48,133 bases of DNA. Origin: JACQSR01 sp042577505. Its GTDB lineage: Archaea; Nanobdellota; Nanobdellia; Woesearchaeales; JACQSR01. Positions within the stretch are counted from its first letter, which is position 1, and every line of letters starts with the position of its first letter. Of this stretch, positions 24,590 through 32,498 are shown piece by piece. Both the position numbers and the translations under genes were made by a program. The stretch is from positions 1-48,133 of the forward strand of contig JBHPEA010000008.1 of the NCBI GenBank assembly GCA_042577505.1. Reading direction: 5' to 3'. Below the pieces are notes generated by a model. That model ran no database searches. It saw nothing but the letters and a program-made list of their open reading frames with translations, and was not told where the DNA came from.

Positions 24590-24796
24590 GGTTTGATTTC
24601 TGATAGGTTTTTGTTGGAAAAATATAGGGGAAAAATAATTTCTTCTTTATTTTTCATGGAAGCAAAGAAATGGTGTAAGAAGAAAGGATTGAAGTGCATG
24701 TCAATTAACGTCAATTCAGTTAATAATCTTGCTCGTTAGGTTTATAGCAAATGGGGATTTGAGGATCAAAGAATTGAGATGAGGATGAAGGTTTAG
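24590..24796 (+). pseudogene. Decayed duplicate of the upstream GNAT C-terminal half
   Basis: Reading in frame from 24590 gives GLISDRFLLEKYRGK, then a stretch nearly identical to the end of the intact GNAT protein (WCKKKGLKCMSINVNSVNN and WGFEDQRIEMRMKV). A TAG at 24737-24739 interrupts it, and no N-terminal half exists. At the DNA level long stretches match the intact gene base for base, so the duplication is recent. It ends four bases into the next gene on the opposite strand. Confidence 0.85.
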
Positions 24797-25638
24797 TTAG
24801 GATTATAACATGATTCTAAGTTCCATCTGTTAAATAATTCTGAGAAAGTCATATCGACAAATAGTGACTTTGCTTCAGATTCTTTACCACGTAAGCAAAT
24901 TCTTTCATGTATCTCCTGAAGTGTTGTAAATGTTGATTCTCTTTTTTCTTCATCTAATTCATTGTGATCTAATAAGAATTCTGAGAAATCAGAAAAGTAT
25001 TCACCATAAATATCCAATTTTGTAAATATTTCAGCATCTATTTCTATATTCTTGGAGAGTCCATTAAGGATTCCTAAAGCATATTCATGTAGGAACCCAT
25101 CCATATCTGTTAAATCTTTTAGTGTTTCTATAAAAAAGTAAATATCATGAGTATGATAAACGGCTTTATTTAATCCCATTCTAAATTTGAGTTGGTTGTC
25201 ATTTAAATACGTTTTAATGTAAATTTTTGCTTCGTCTGGAAGTTTTGAATTTCCTGGCCAATAATTACCTTCTTGAATATACATTATTACTTTTTTATTA
25301 AAATCTTGGATATCCATGTCAGTTTGCTCTCCGTTGGGTAGTCCAATGAAATCTTCTAGAGTTCGGTTATTGGATTGTGGGGGATCTTTTTGTTCAGCAA
25401 CTTTTATTCCTAAATCAGGAGAAACGTTTTCTGATTTTGGAGAGGGAGAAATGCCTTGAGATCGATTGATGTCTTCTACGGTTAGATCATAAACAATTGC
25501 AGGTTTTTTAAGTTCTTCAGAAGGAGCTCTGTAATTGTTGTTAAATGCACAGCTAGCATATAGAGAAACTGATGTTACAAATGCAGTGATAATTCCAATA
25601 ACTCCTGTTGAATATTTAACGATCCGATCTTCATTCAA
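24793..25638 (-). CDS. Hypothetical membrane-anchored protein
   Basis: A 281-residue protein. The N-terminus has a basic start and one hydrophobic helix (GVIGIITAFVTSVSLYASC), with Cys at the end that could be a lipobox. A Pro/Ser-rich linker (about 35-95) is followed by a predicted all-helical, acidic domain of about 180 residues. No family recognised. Its general design (short anchor, linker, helical domain) resembles the unknown gene at 16184-16993. Upstream is A+T-rich DNA with TATA-like elements near 25670-25680. Confidence 0.65.
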   Translation of the reverse strand: MNEDRIVKYSTGVIGIITAFVTSVSLYASCAFNNNYRAPSEELKKPAIVYDLTVEDINRSQGISPSPKSENVSPDLGIKVAEQKDPPQSNNRTLEDFIGLPNGEQTDMDIQDFNKKVIMYIQEGNYWPGNSKLPDEAKIYIKTYLNDNQLKFRMGLNKAVYHTHDIYFFIETLKDLTDMDGFLHEYALGILNGLSKNIEIDAEIFTKLDIYGEYFSDFSEFLLDHNELDEEKRESTFTTLQEIHERICLRGKESEAKSLFVDMTFSELFNRWNLESCYNPN

Positions 25639-25714
25639 ACTCCCACCATAATAGATAGTAGTGATTGATTGTTTATATATATTGCTATTTTTACTATACT
25701 ATGGTAGTAATATT

Positions 25715-25942
25715 CTATACTAGTGAGATAACCTTTTCCTTACTCTTTTTACCTTTAACAATCTTATAATCTTTTTTGGTAACTTTCTTCAAATAAGAAA
25801 TAATTGCAATATTAGCTTTATTGTTCTCAGGTTTTTCTTTTACGTTCATTAGAAAAGCTTTCTTACTATCATCATAGAAAGTTATTTCTGTTTTTCTTTG
25901 ATTGGTTTTGACAATAAGTTTAAAGGAATTTGGTAAGTTCAT
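25715..25942 (-). CDS. DUF167 (YggU-like) protein
   Basis: A 75-residue protein matching the DUF167 pattern: a beta strand with LIVKTNQRKTEI, then the segment VKEKPENNKANIAIISYL (usual form APPVDGKANEALI), and the closing IVKGKKSKEKVI. The biochemical role of DUF167 is not established. It overlaps the RelE-like gene by four bases (ATGA), so it is the last gene of that three-gene operon, an unusual setting since DUF167 genes are normally housekeeping neighbours. Confidence 0.82.
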   Translation of the reverse strand: MNLPNSFKLIVKTNQRKTEITFYDDSKKAFLMNVKEKPENNKANIAIISYLKKVTKKDYKIVKGKKSKEKVISLV

Positions 25943-26292
25943 TTTCTTTTATAACCGAATTTCTTATTGTACTTATCGTGGTCAATTACATCAAGAACAA
26001 AAGCGATTATTTCTATCTCTGTTCCATCATTAGTTAGGGTATATAACATTCTCCAAAAGTTTGGAAGTTCAACCCAAAATAAATTTGAAATATGATACTT
26101 ATTTTTATACTCTGAAGGAATTAATTTTTTCGAAATTGGTTCACCATAATGATGATTAGCTTTAATCAATTCAATTTTTTTAATTAAAGAGTTTAGAATT
26201 GTTTGCTCCTTCTTTGAATCTGGAGCTATTTTATTCAAATATCTATAGACTTCTTCTGCCTCTGGAGATAATATAACTCGAATTTTCTTCAT
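25939..26292 (-). CDS. RelE/ParE-superfamily toxin-like protein
   Basis: A 117-residue protein with the RelE/ParE outline: KIRVILSPEAEEVYRYL helix, a middle with YHISNLFWVELPNFWRMLYTL (the basic/aromatic strand common to ribosome-dependent RNases), and the C-terminal strand EIEIIAFVLDVIDHDKY. The final DVIDHDKYNKKFGYKRK matches a form common in archaeal RelE-like proteins. It overlaps its upstream gene by four bases and the downstream DUF167 gene by four bases. Toxic activity is inferred from family and context. Confidence 0.8.
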   Translation of the reverse strand: MKKIRVILSPEAEEVYRYLNKIAPDSKKEQTILNSLIKKIELIKANHHYGEPISKKLIPSEYKNKYHISNLFWVELPNFWRMLYTLTNDGTEIEIIAFVLDVIDHDKYNKKFGYKRK

Positions 26293-26564
26293 AATTCAAG
26301 GCCCTTGGAAATAGCTTTCCTTAAATTTGGATCAGGGTTATGAATCCAAGTAATTCCTTTCAAACTTACTGCAATCTTATTGCTTTCTTCTAGGTATTCA
26401 AGAATTCTTTTTAAAGTAGTATGATTGACTTGTTTTGGTAGTTTCCTTTTTAACACAGCAATTGTTATCACACTCTCATCCATTCCTTTTAGAGTTTCTT
26501 CTACCATTAACACAGTATTTAGTGTGGGTGAATGTTCTAGTTTTTGTAGAGTCATATTGATCAC
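26289..26564 (-). CDS. Winged-helix antitoxin-like partner of RelE
   Basis: A 91-residue protein first in the toxin operon. It has a predicted winged helix: TLNTVLMVEETLKGM, then a helix-turn-helix around VITIAVLKRKLPKQVNHTTLKRILEYL, then a wing ISLKGITWIHNP-like. Size, position and four-base overlap with the RelE-like gene fit an antitoxin and autorepressor. The start may be Met-4 (26555). Promoter: AACTTATAACTAATATGTACTAAGTTATATATAA-like DNA just upstream is partly palindromic. Confidence 0.7.
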   Translation of the reverse strand: MINMTLQKLEHSPTLNTVLMVEETLKGMDESVITIAVLKRKLPKQVNHTTLKRILEYLEESNKIAVSLKGITWIHNPDPNLRKAISKGLEL

Positions 26565-26659
26565 TATTGTTTATCAACTTATAACTAATATGTACTAAGT
26601 TATATATAAATGTTTCTATTCTGAAAGTGGGGAAAATAATAATTAAGAAAAAATTAAAA

Positions 26660-26971
26660 TTATTTATAGTCTCTCCAGGTATGTTTGCATTTTGTGCATT
26701 TTAGGAACTTAGTTTCAGGTTCGTCTGCAGCTCGCGTTTGAACAGTCCAATAATATGCTTCATCGTTATTACATTTTGGACATTTTTCCTTCATTTTTGG
26801 ATGGACTTCAAACTCTTTCTCAACAACTTCTACTTTTTTTTCAGGGCCTTTGACTGACTCTTTAATTTCTGTACTTTCTGCTGTTGATTTATAACCGCAA
26901 GAGCAGTTAAACTTTTTTTTCCTTCCTTCTATTTTTGGACGCATTATTGATCCACATTTTGGACAAAACAT
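26660..26971 (-). CDS. tfs: Transcription factor S (TFS, archaeal TFIIS-like)
   Basis: TFS rescues backtracked RNA polymerase by promoting transcript cleavage. The 103-residue protein has the N-terminal zinc ribbon (MFCPKCGSIMRP ... CSCGYK), a charged linker, and the C-terminal zinc ribbon CPKCNNDEAYYW ... CTKCKHTWRDY. The cleavage-stimulating acidic pair is present in TRAADEPETKFLKC. Length fits the family. The gene follows signal peptidase by four bases, so it is probably co-transcribed with it. Confidence 0.93.
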   Translation of the reverse strand: MFCPKCGSIMRPKIEGRKKKFNCSCGYKSTAESTEIKESVKGPEKKVEVVEKEFEVHPKMKEKCPKCNNDEAYYWTVQTRAADEPETKFLKCTKCKHTWRDYK

Positions 26972-26975
26972 TTTA

Positions 26976-27572
26976 TCACCTGAATAAATTTATTAATCCT
27001 ACAAAAGCAATCTTTACCCAACCAACAAAAGGAACTCTAAAGAGCGCTTTTCCAATAACTCTTTCTTCACTAATATCTTGTTCATTAACATTAGCAAAGC
27101 CTTGATTGAAATCGCCTTTTGTTTGAAAATGATAACCACCATCTTCCCATTTATCAACGACTCTATGGATAATGGGATCTGGCTTGTTTGCAGTAAAAAC
27201 AATTACATCACCAATTTGTATATCTGCCGGATCTTTACCTCTTAAGAAAATTATATCTCCTTTATTGAATCCATTTTTTAATGAAAATTCTTGAAATTGT
27301 TCTTTTGAAATATTTTTTTCTGAATACCAATCTTGTTGAGTTGCCCACCACTCATCGAAAGAACCTTGATGTTCCATTGATCCTGAAACAACTGCAACAA
27401 TTGGATGTGAAGTTGCCAGTGCTAATCCCAAAATCGGGTAGACAATGAATTTAATTAAAATAAACGCAAGGATAACATTAACGATCCAACTCCAAATACT
27501 GTCGTCTTCCCAAATAAACCACCAAATCTTCTTTAGGTGGTGCTTTATGTCGTCCTTCTTCATAAAGTACAC
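26976..27572 (-). CDS. Signal peptidase I (Sec11-like)
   Basis: Type I signal peptidase of 198 residues, cutting Sec signal peptides outside the membrane. It has an N-terminal membrane helix (WIVNVILAFILIKFIVYPIL), the nucleophile box VAVVSGSMEHQG with Ser, a long insertion with DEWWATQQDW, and GDVIVFTA...IIHRVVD, which carries the His that archaeal/eukaryotic-type enzymes use in place of bacterial Lys. A C-terminal hydrophobic segment follows (VGWVKIAFVGLINLF). Start is ATG 27572 or Met-4. It serves the many secreted lipoproteins here only in part, since lipoproteins need another peptidase. Confidence 0.9.
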   Translation of the reverse strand: MYFMKKDDIKHHLKKIWWFIWEDDSIWSWIVNVILAFILIKFIVYPILGLALATSHPIVAVVSGSMEHQGSFDEWWATQQDWYSEKNISKEQFQEFSLKNGFNKGDIIFLRGKDPADIQIGDVIVFTANKPDPIIHRVVDKWEDGGYHFQTKGDFNQGFANVNEQDISEERVIGKALFRVPFVGWVKIAFVGLINLFR

Positions 27573-27666
27573 GAGGTAACAGTTCTCTTAAAAACCTTTC
27601 TGTTTGCATCGCAAATTTTAAATAGTATTCTGAAATCTTTACCCTTTTAAAGGGGAGGTAGATAAA

Positions 27667-29655
27667 ATGATTGAATATATTGTGTTGGGAATAAGCATAT
27701 TGTCCCTTATTGTTGCAGGTTTTATTGTAAGAAAGATTTCTAAAAGTTCAGCTGGAACCCCAAAGATGAAGGAAATACAGCATGCTATTTATACTGGAGC
27801 TATTGCTTTTTTACATAAAGAATATCAGGTGTTAGCGGTTTTCTTGGTTGTTGTTGCAGCAGTTATTTGGTTAGTAATTCCTGATGTTGGATTGAAATTA
27901 GCTATATCATTTATCATAGGGGGTTTGTTCTCAGGATTAGCTGGTAATATTGGAATGAGAATTGCCACAAAAGCAAACGCAAGAACAGCATTTGCAGTTC
28001 AAAAGAGAATGAATCTAGGATTGAAGATGGCTTTTAATTCTGGATTAGTTATGGGTTTAACTGTTGTTGGTTTGGGTTTACTTGGTGTAACTGTTCTATA
28101 CATTGTTTTTGGCGATCCTACAATCATTTATGGATTTGGTTTTGGAGCATCATCAATCGCATTATTTGCAAGAGTTGGTGGTGGTATATATACAAAAGCA
28201 GCAGACGTTGGAGCTGATTTAGTTGGAAAGGTTGAGAAAGGAATTCCTGAAGATGATCCTAGAAATCCTGCAGTTATTGCTGACAATGTGGGCGATAACG
28301 TAGGAGATGTTGCAGGAATGGGTGCTGATTTGTTTGAAAGTTATGTTGATTCTATAATTGCAGCAATGGTTTTGGGTATGGGAATAACAGCAGCAACAAA
28401 TTTTGATGATGCGTTGGTAATGTTACCTTTGGCTATTGCAGGTGTAGGTATTTTATGTTCATTAGTTGGTGCATTACTAGTCGGAACAAAAGGAAAAGGA
28501 GATTTACACTGGGCTTTGAATAAAGGAATATTTGGATCGGCAATATTAATGGCCATTGCTTCTTTTTTCGTAATACCCTATTTTGTTAAAGACATGGGAT
28601 TATTTTTTGCTACAATTAGCGGTTTAGCAGCTGGTATTGTTATTGGATTATCAACCGAATATTTCACTGCTGCAGAGAAAGGTCCTGTAAGATCTATTGC
28701 AAATGCTTCAAAGACGGGAGCTGCAACTAACATTATTGCAGGAATTTCTGTTGGAATGATATCCACGGTTATTCCAGTATTAGCTGTTGCAGTTGCAATA
28801 TTTTTATCACATTACTTTGGTGGAGTTTATGGTATTGCTTTAGCTGCAGTTGGTATGTTATCTACATTAGGAATTACATTAGCAAGCGATACATATGGTC
28901 CTGTTGCAGATAATGCTGCAGGAATTGCAGAGATGGCTGGAATGGGAAAAGTTGTTAGAAAAAGAGCTGAAGGATTAGATGCAGTTGGAAATACAACAGC
29001 AGCAATTGGAAAGGGATTTGCAATCGGTTCGGCAGCTTTAACGGCTTTGGCTTTATTCGTGTCTTTCACAGCAGTCGTTGAAAGGATGACTGGAGAAGCT
29101 ATCCAAATCAGTATAACAAATCCTAATGTTATTATTGGATTATTCCTAGGTGCATTATTACCATTTATTTTCTCAGCATTATCGATTAGAGCAGTTGGAA
29201 ATGCAGCTAATGAAATGGTTGAGGAAGTTAGAAGACAATTTAGGAAGATAAAAGGTTTAATGGCAGGAAAAGCTAAACCAGATTATAAGAAGTGTGTACA
29301 TATTAGTACTGTTGCTGCATTGAAACAAATGATTGCACCAAGTCTGATTGCAGTATTAACACCGATTATAGTTGGTTTGTGGGATTTGGATGCTTTAGGT
29401 GGACTTTTAGCGGGTTCTCTTACTACTGGATTCTTATTAGCAGTGTTTATGGCTAACAGTGGTGGAGCATGGGATAATGCTAAGAAATATGTAGAGCAAG
29501 GAAACTTGGGTGGAAAAGGAAGTGATGTTCATAAAGCAACGGTTGTTGGAGATACAGTAGGAGATCCTTTCAAAGACACATCAGGACCTTCTTTGAACAT
29601 ACTCATTAAGTTGATGAGTATAGTGGCATTGGTATTCGTGCCACTTTTCCTTTAA
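27667..29655 (+). CDS. hppA: Membrane-bound proton-translocating pyrophosphatase
   Basis: Couples pyrophosphate hydrolysis to H+ (or Na+) pumping. The 662-residue protein has about 15-16 membrane helices. The substrate site is DVGADLVGKVEKGIPEDDPRNPAVIADNVGDNVGD (given in part), with the second acidic region ASDTYGPVADNAAGIAEMAG and the C-terminal GDTVGDPFKDTSGPSLN. The segment GNTTAAIGKGFAIGSA has Ala where K+-independent enzymes carry Lys, so this is the K+-dependent type. A strong ribosome-binding site GGGGAGG lies eight bases before the ATG. It recycles pyrophosphate while building ion gradient; no ATP synthase genes are in the window. Confidence 0.95.
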   Translation: MIEYIVLGISILSLIVAGFIVRKISKSSAGTPKMKEIQHAIYTGAIAFLHKEYQVLAVFLVVVAAVIWLVIPDVGLKLAISFIIGGLFSGLAGNIGMRIATKANARTAFAVQKRMNLGLKMAFNSGLVMGLTVVGLGLLGVTVLYIVFGDPTIIYGFGFGASSIALFARVGGGIYTKAADVGADLVGKVEKGIPEDDPRNPAVIADNVGDNVGDVAGMGADLFESYVDSIIAAMVLGMGITAATNFDDALVMLPLAIAGVGILCSLVGALLVGTKGKGDLHWALNKGIFGSAILMAIASFFVIPYFVKDMGLFFATISGLAAGIVIGLSTEYFTAAEKGPVRSIANASKTGAATNIIAGISVGMISTVIPVLAVAVAIFLSHYFGGVYGIALAAVGMLSTLGITLASDTYGPVADNAAGIAEMAGMGKVVRKRAEGLDAVGNTTAAIGKGFAIGSAALTALALFVSFTAVVERMTGEAIQISITNPNVIIGLFLGALLPFIFSALSIRAVGNAANEMVEEVRRQFRKIKGLMAGKAKPDYKKCVHISTVAALKQMIAPSLIAVLTPIIVGLWDLDALGGLLAGSLTTGFLLAVFMANSGGAWDNAKKYVEQGNLGGKGSDVHKATVVGDTVGDPFKDTSGPSLNILIKLMSIVALVFVPLFL

Positions 29656-29662
29656 TTTTTTT

Positions 29663-30247
29663 ATGAATAAAATAAAAATTTTAATTGAAGGATATGCGAA
29701 AAAGATAGAAAAAGGTTGGTTAGCGAGTTCTACTGTTGTTTTAGTTGAAAGTAAAGGAAAAAATATTCTTGTTGATCCTGGTTGTAATAAGGAGAAACTA
29801 ATTGATACATTAGAGAAGAATGGATTAAATGTGGAAGATATTGATTATGTTTTTCTGACACATAATCATGTAGATCATGTTTTGCTTGCAGGGATTTTTA
29901 ACGCAAAGGTGTTGAATAATAATGAAATATTTGATTCGGATAAACAAATTTGTCATAATAATCTTATTCCTGGGACAGATTTAGAGATTATTCAAACTCC
30001 AGGGCATAGCGAAGATGATTGTTCTTTGGTTGTTAGGACAGAAACAGGAATTTATGTTATTGCTGGTGATGTTTTTTGGTGGATGGATGGAGAAGAACAG
30101 GACATTGATGTTGAGAAAGTCGATCCTGCACATGAATTTAACCATGAAAAACTAGTAGGAAATAGAAAAAAAATTCTGCAATTAGCAGATTTTGTAATTC
30201 CAGGTCATGGAAAGGTGTTTAAGACGGATCTTCAACACGACCCATGA
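29663..30247 (+). CDS. MBL-fold metallo-hydrolase (MBLAC1-like)
   Basis: A 194-residue metallo-beta-lactamase-fold hydrolase. Metal ligands are visible: THNHVDHV (HxHxDH), the His in TPGHSEDDC, the Asp in VIAGDVFWW, and the final His in PGHGKVF. The family form resembles MBLAC1 and other small hydrolases; the substrate is not evident. It starts eight bases after hppA and is probably co-transcribed with it. The 3' end overlaps the convergent serpin gene by 29 bases. Confidence 0.85.
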   Translation: MNKIKILIEGYAKKIEKGWLASSTVVLVESKGKNILVDPGCNKEKLIDTLEKNGLNVEDIDYVFLTHNHVDHVLLAGIFNAKVLNNNEIFDSDKQICHNNLIPGTDLEIIQTPGHSEDDCSLVVRTETGIYVIAGDVFWWMDGEEQDIDVEKVDPAHEFNHEKLVGNRKKILQLADFVIPGHGKVFKTDLQHDP

Positions 30248-31457
30248 ACAAGATGTTTCCATGTACTTTGTCTTGGATTATGAATATAAATGGATGATCC
30301 GCTCTGAAGACTGGAGTGGATTGTGGCATTGCTGAGGCAAGTGCCATTACAACTGCAGTTGCAGCTGCTGCTTCTGTTCCTTCTTCATTAACTTCTACAA
30401 ATGCTTGATGGATTACTTCGCTTATATAGAGGAGATCGCCGCCATCCATTCCAGAAAAGTCTGCTTGAAATGGAGTGAAAGCTAAAGGCATACCCATTAG
30501 TTTAAGATCATCTGCCATTCTATATTTAGTCTCGAATTTAAATTTTGGAATGAAGATATCTACCCTTTGTTCATTAAGATTTTGCTTCCATTCTTCGATT
30601 TTTTCTAGAGATAAATCATTTTCTAGTCTATCTAAATCATTATCTTTTGGTAAAAAGAAAAGCATCGATAACTCTTCTCCGTCATAAGGCAATTCTAGTA
30701 TTTGGGTATCTTCAGTCTCTGTGTAAAGGAATTCTGCTTCTTTTCCAGTCTGGCTCATTAATGGAATCATAATATTTTTTTCAGGTGTTCTGAATTCTTG
30801 ATCTGATGTATCTTTTTTGTCGAATTCTTTAAACCAAGTTCCTTTAAAGTAAATTGCGTTGGTTAATACTAAACGTGTTATAGGGGTTAGAACTCCTGAT
30901 GGAATAAGGTCTTTTATTTTGTTGTTTGTTTGATCTTCTACCCATTTGTTGATTGTTACTCGTGATTCTTCTGACTTTGTTTTAAAGTCAAGATTAGTAG
31001 TTTTTCCTCCATAATACGTTTCAACGGTACTTAAGTAATTATCAAGGAATTTGTAAGTTTGTTCAGCCCAAAGTGCATTTGCAGTATGAAGTTTGTAAGA
31101 TTTGTCTTTTTTATTAATATCAGAGTATATTTTTGCGTAAGATGATCTTCTTATTGTATCACCTTTAGGAAAATAGAAGACTGATGCCATTTCTTTGGCT
31201 GTATCACCTCGTGCTCCTTCATAGGTCATTGCTAATGCTGTTGAAATACTGTAAGGGGAAAAGAATATATTTCCATCTCCTCCTTTAATTTGATTATAGT
31301 AATCTAAAGCGAATTGGTTATTTGCATCAACAACCGTTTTTACACCTTCTGGAGTAGCTTGAGAAACATCTACTGGTAAAGGTTCTGGTTCTTCCTCGCA
31401 ACTAAATAAAAATAAGCTCAATATGATTAATCCGAATGCTAGTATTTTTTTTATCAT
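30219..31457 (-). CDS. Serpin (serine protease inhibitor), lipoprotein-anchored
   Basis: A complete 412-residue serpin. It begins with a lipoprotein signal (LSLFLFSCEEEPEP), so it is tethered outside the cell. Core motifs: NIFFSPYSISTALAMTYEGARGDT, VLTNAIYFKGTWFKEFD, and the C-terminal FRADHPFIFIIQDKVHGNILFMGRVEDP. The reactive-loop hinge EVNEEGTEAAAATAVV has small residues throughout, which marks inhibitory serpins; the scissile bond should lie in ALASAMPQST. Serpins are patchy in archaea, so lateral transfer is possible. It may protect surface proteins from host or environmental proteases (inference). Confidence 0.93.
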   Translation of the reverse strand: MIKKILAFGLIILSLFLFSCEEEPEPLPVDVSQATPEGVKTVVDANNQFALDYYNQIKGGDGNIFFSPYSISTALAMTYEGARGDTAKEMASVFYFPKGDTIRRSSYAKIYSDINKKDKSYKLHTANALWAEQTYKFLDNYLSTVETYYGGKTTNLDFKTKSEESRVTINKWVEDQTNNKIKDLIPSGVLTPITRLVLTNAIYFKGTWFKEFDKKDTSDQEFRTPEKNIMIPLMSQTGKEAEFLYTETEDTQILELPYDGEELSMLFFLPKDNDLDRLENDLSLEKIEEWKQNLNEQRVDIFIPKFKFETKYRMADDLKLMGMPLAFTPFQADFSGMDGGDLLYISEVIHQAFVEVNEEGTEAAAATAVVMALASAMPQSTPVFRADHPFIFIIQDKVHGNILFMGRVEDPS

Positions 31458-31552
31458 AAGTACATTTATTATATTCTTTGTTTATAAAGATATTCTAGAC
31501 TTTAAGGTGAATTGAAACAATCTTTTTAAAAGGGGGCAGAATATTCGGTCAA

Positions 31553-32473
31553 ATGGCAAAGAAAGTAGAGCTTATGGTTGGAGGACAGGCGATTATTGAA
31601 GGAGTTATGATGAGATCTCCTAACTATGTTGGTATGGCTGTCAGGAAACCTAAAGGGGGTTTATCAAAGAAAGTTAATCGGATTAAGAAAACCAGTAAAT
31701 TCTGGAAAATTCCCTTCTTTCGTGGAGTTCACAATCTTTGGGTAATGTTGGTTATTGGTATTAAGGCATTAAATTGGAGCGCTAATGAATCTGGTGAAGA
31801 AGAAGAGAAATTAAGCGATACAGCATTGTATATGACAATGGCAGTAGCTTTTTTGTTTGGTATTGGATTGTTTGTTTTATTACCTTATGCGTTAACTTTC
31901 TTATTTGGAGTAAAGGAGGAAACTACTCCAATATTATTTAATTTCATCGACGGAGTAATTAAAGTATGCATATTGATACTGTATGTGTATCTGATTGGAT
32001 TAATGAAAGATGTAAGGACTTTGTATAAATATCATGGTGCTGAACATAAAACAGTGTTTTGTTACGAGAATAATAAACCATTGACAGTTAAGAATGTTAA
32101 AAAGTATTCAACCAAACATCCTAGATGTGGAACAAGCTTTTTGTTTATTGTAATTATTATTAGTATTGTTGTGTTTTCTTTTACACCATTTATTGCTACG
32201 GCAATTGTTCCAAATATTGGGGAGATATTTTGGGTGTTAAAGAGAGCGATATTATTTTCGTTAAGGATAGCTTTACTTCCAGTTATTGCTGGAATCTCTT
32301 ATGAATTTCTTAAGGGGAGTGCAAAATTTGCTCATAATCCAATATTTAAATATGCTACTTATCCAGGATTGTGGTTACAAAAGATAACTACGAAAGAACC
32401 TACAGATAAGCAGATTCAAGTAGCTATTGAATCATTAAAACTTGTTATCAAAGCAGAAGGACAAAAGATTTAA
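31553..32473 (+). CDS. DUF1385 membrane protein
   Basis: A 306-residue protein of the DUF1385 family, predicted metal-dependent but of unknown reaction. The N-terminus KVELMVGGQAIIEGVMMRSP is diagnostic. FRGVHNLW follows, then membrane helices. The conserved YHGAEHKTVFCYE and HPRCGTSFLF motifs supply likely His/Cys/Glu ligands. Start at ATG 31553, about 28 bases after TTTTTAAAAG. It overlaps nothing, but the next gene begins 25 bases later. Confidence 0.88.
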   Translation: MAKKVELMVGGQAIIEGVMMRSPNYVGMAVRKPKGGLSKKVNRIKKTSKFWKIPFFRGVHNLWVMLVIGIKALNWSANESGEEEEKLSDTALYMTMAVAFLFGIGLFVLLPYALTFLFGVKEETTPILFNFIDGVIKVCILILYVYLIGLMKDVRTLYKYHGAEHKTVFCYENNKPLTVKNVKKYSTKHPRCGTSFLFIVIIISIVVFSFTPFIATAIVPNIGEIFWVLKRAILFSLRIALLPVIAGISYEFLKGSAKFAHNPIFKYATYPGLWLQKITTKEPTDKQIQVAIESLKLVIKAEGQKI

Positions 32474-32498
32474 AAATGGGCGATTTTCTTTAAAGAAG

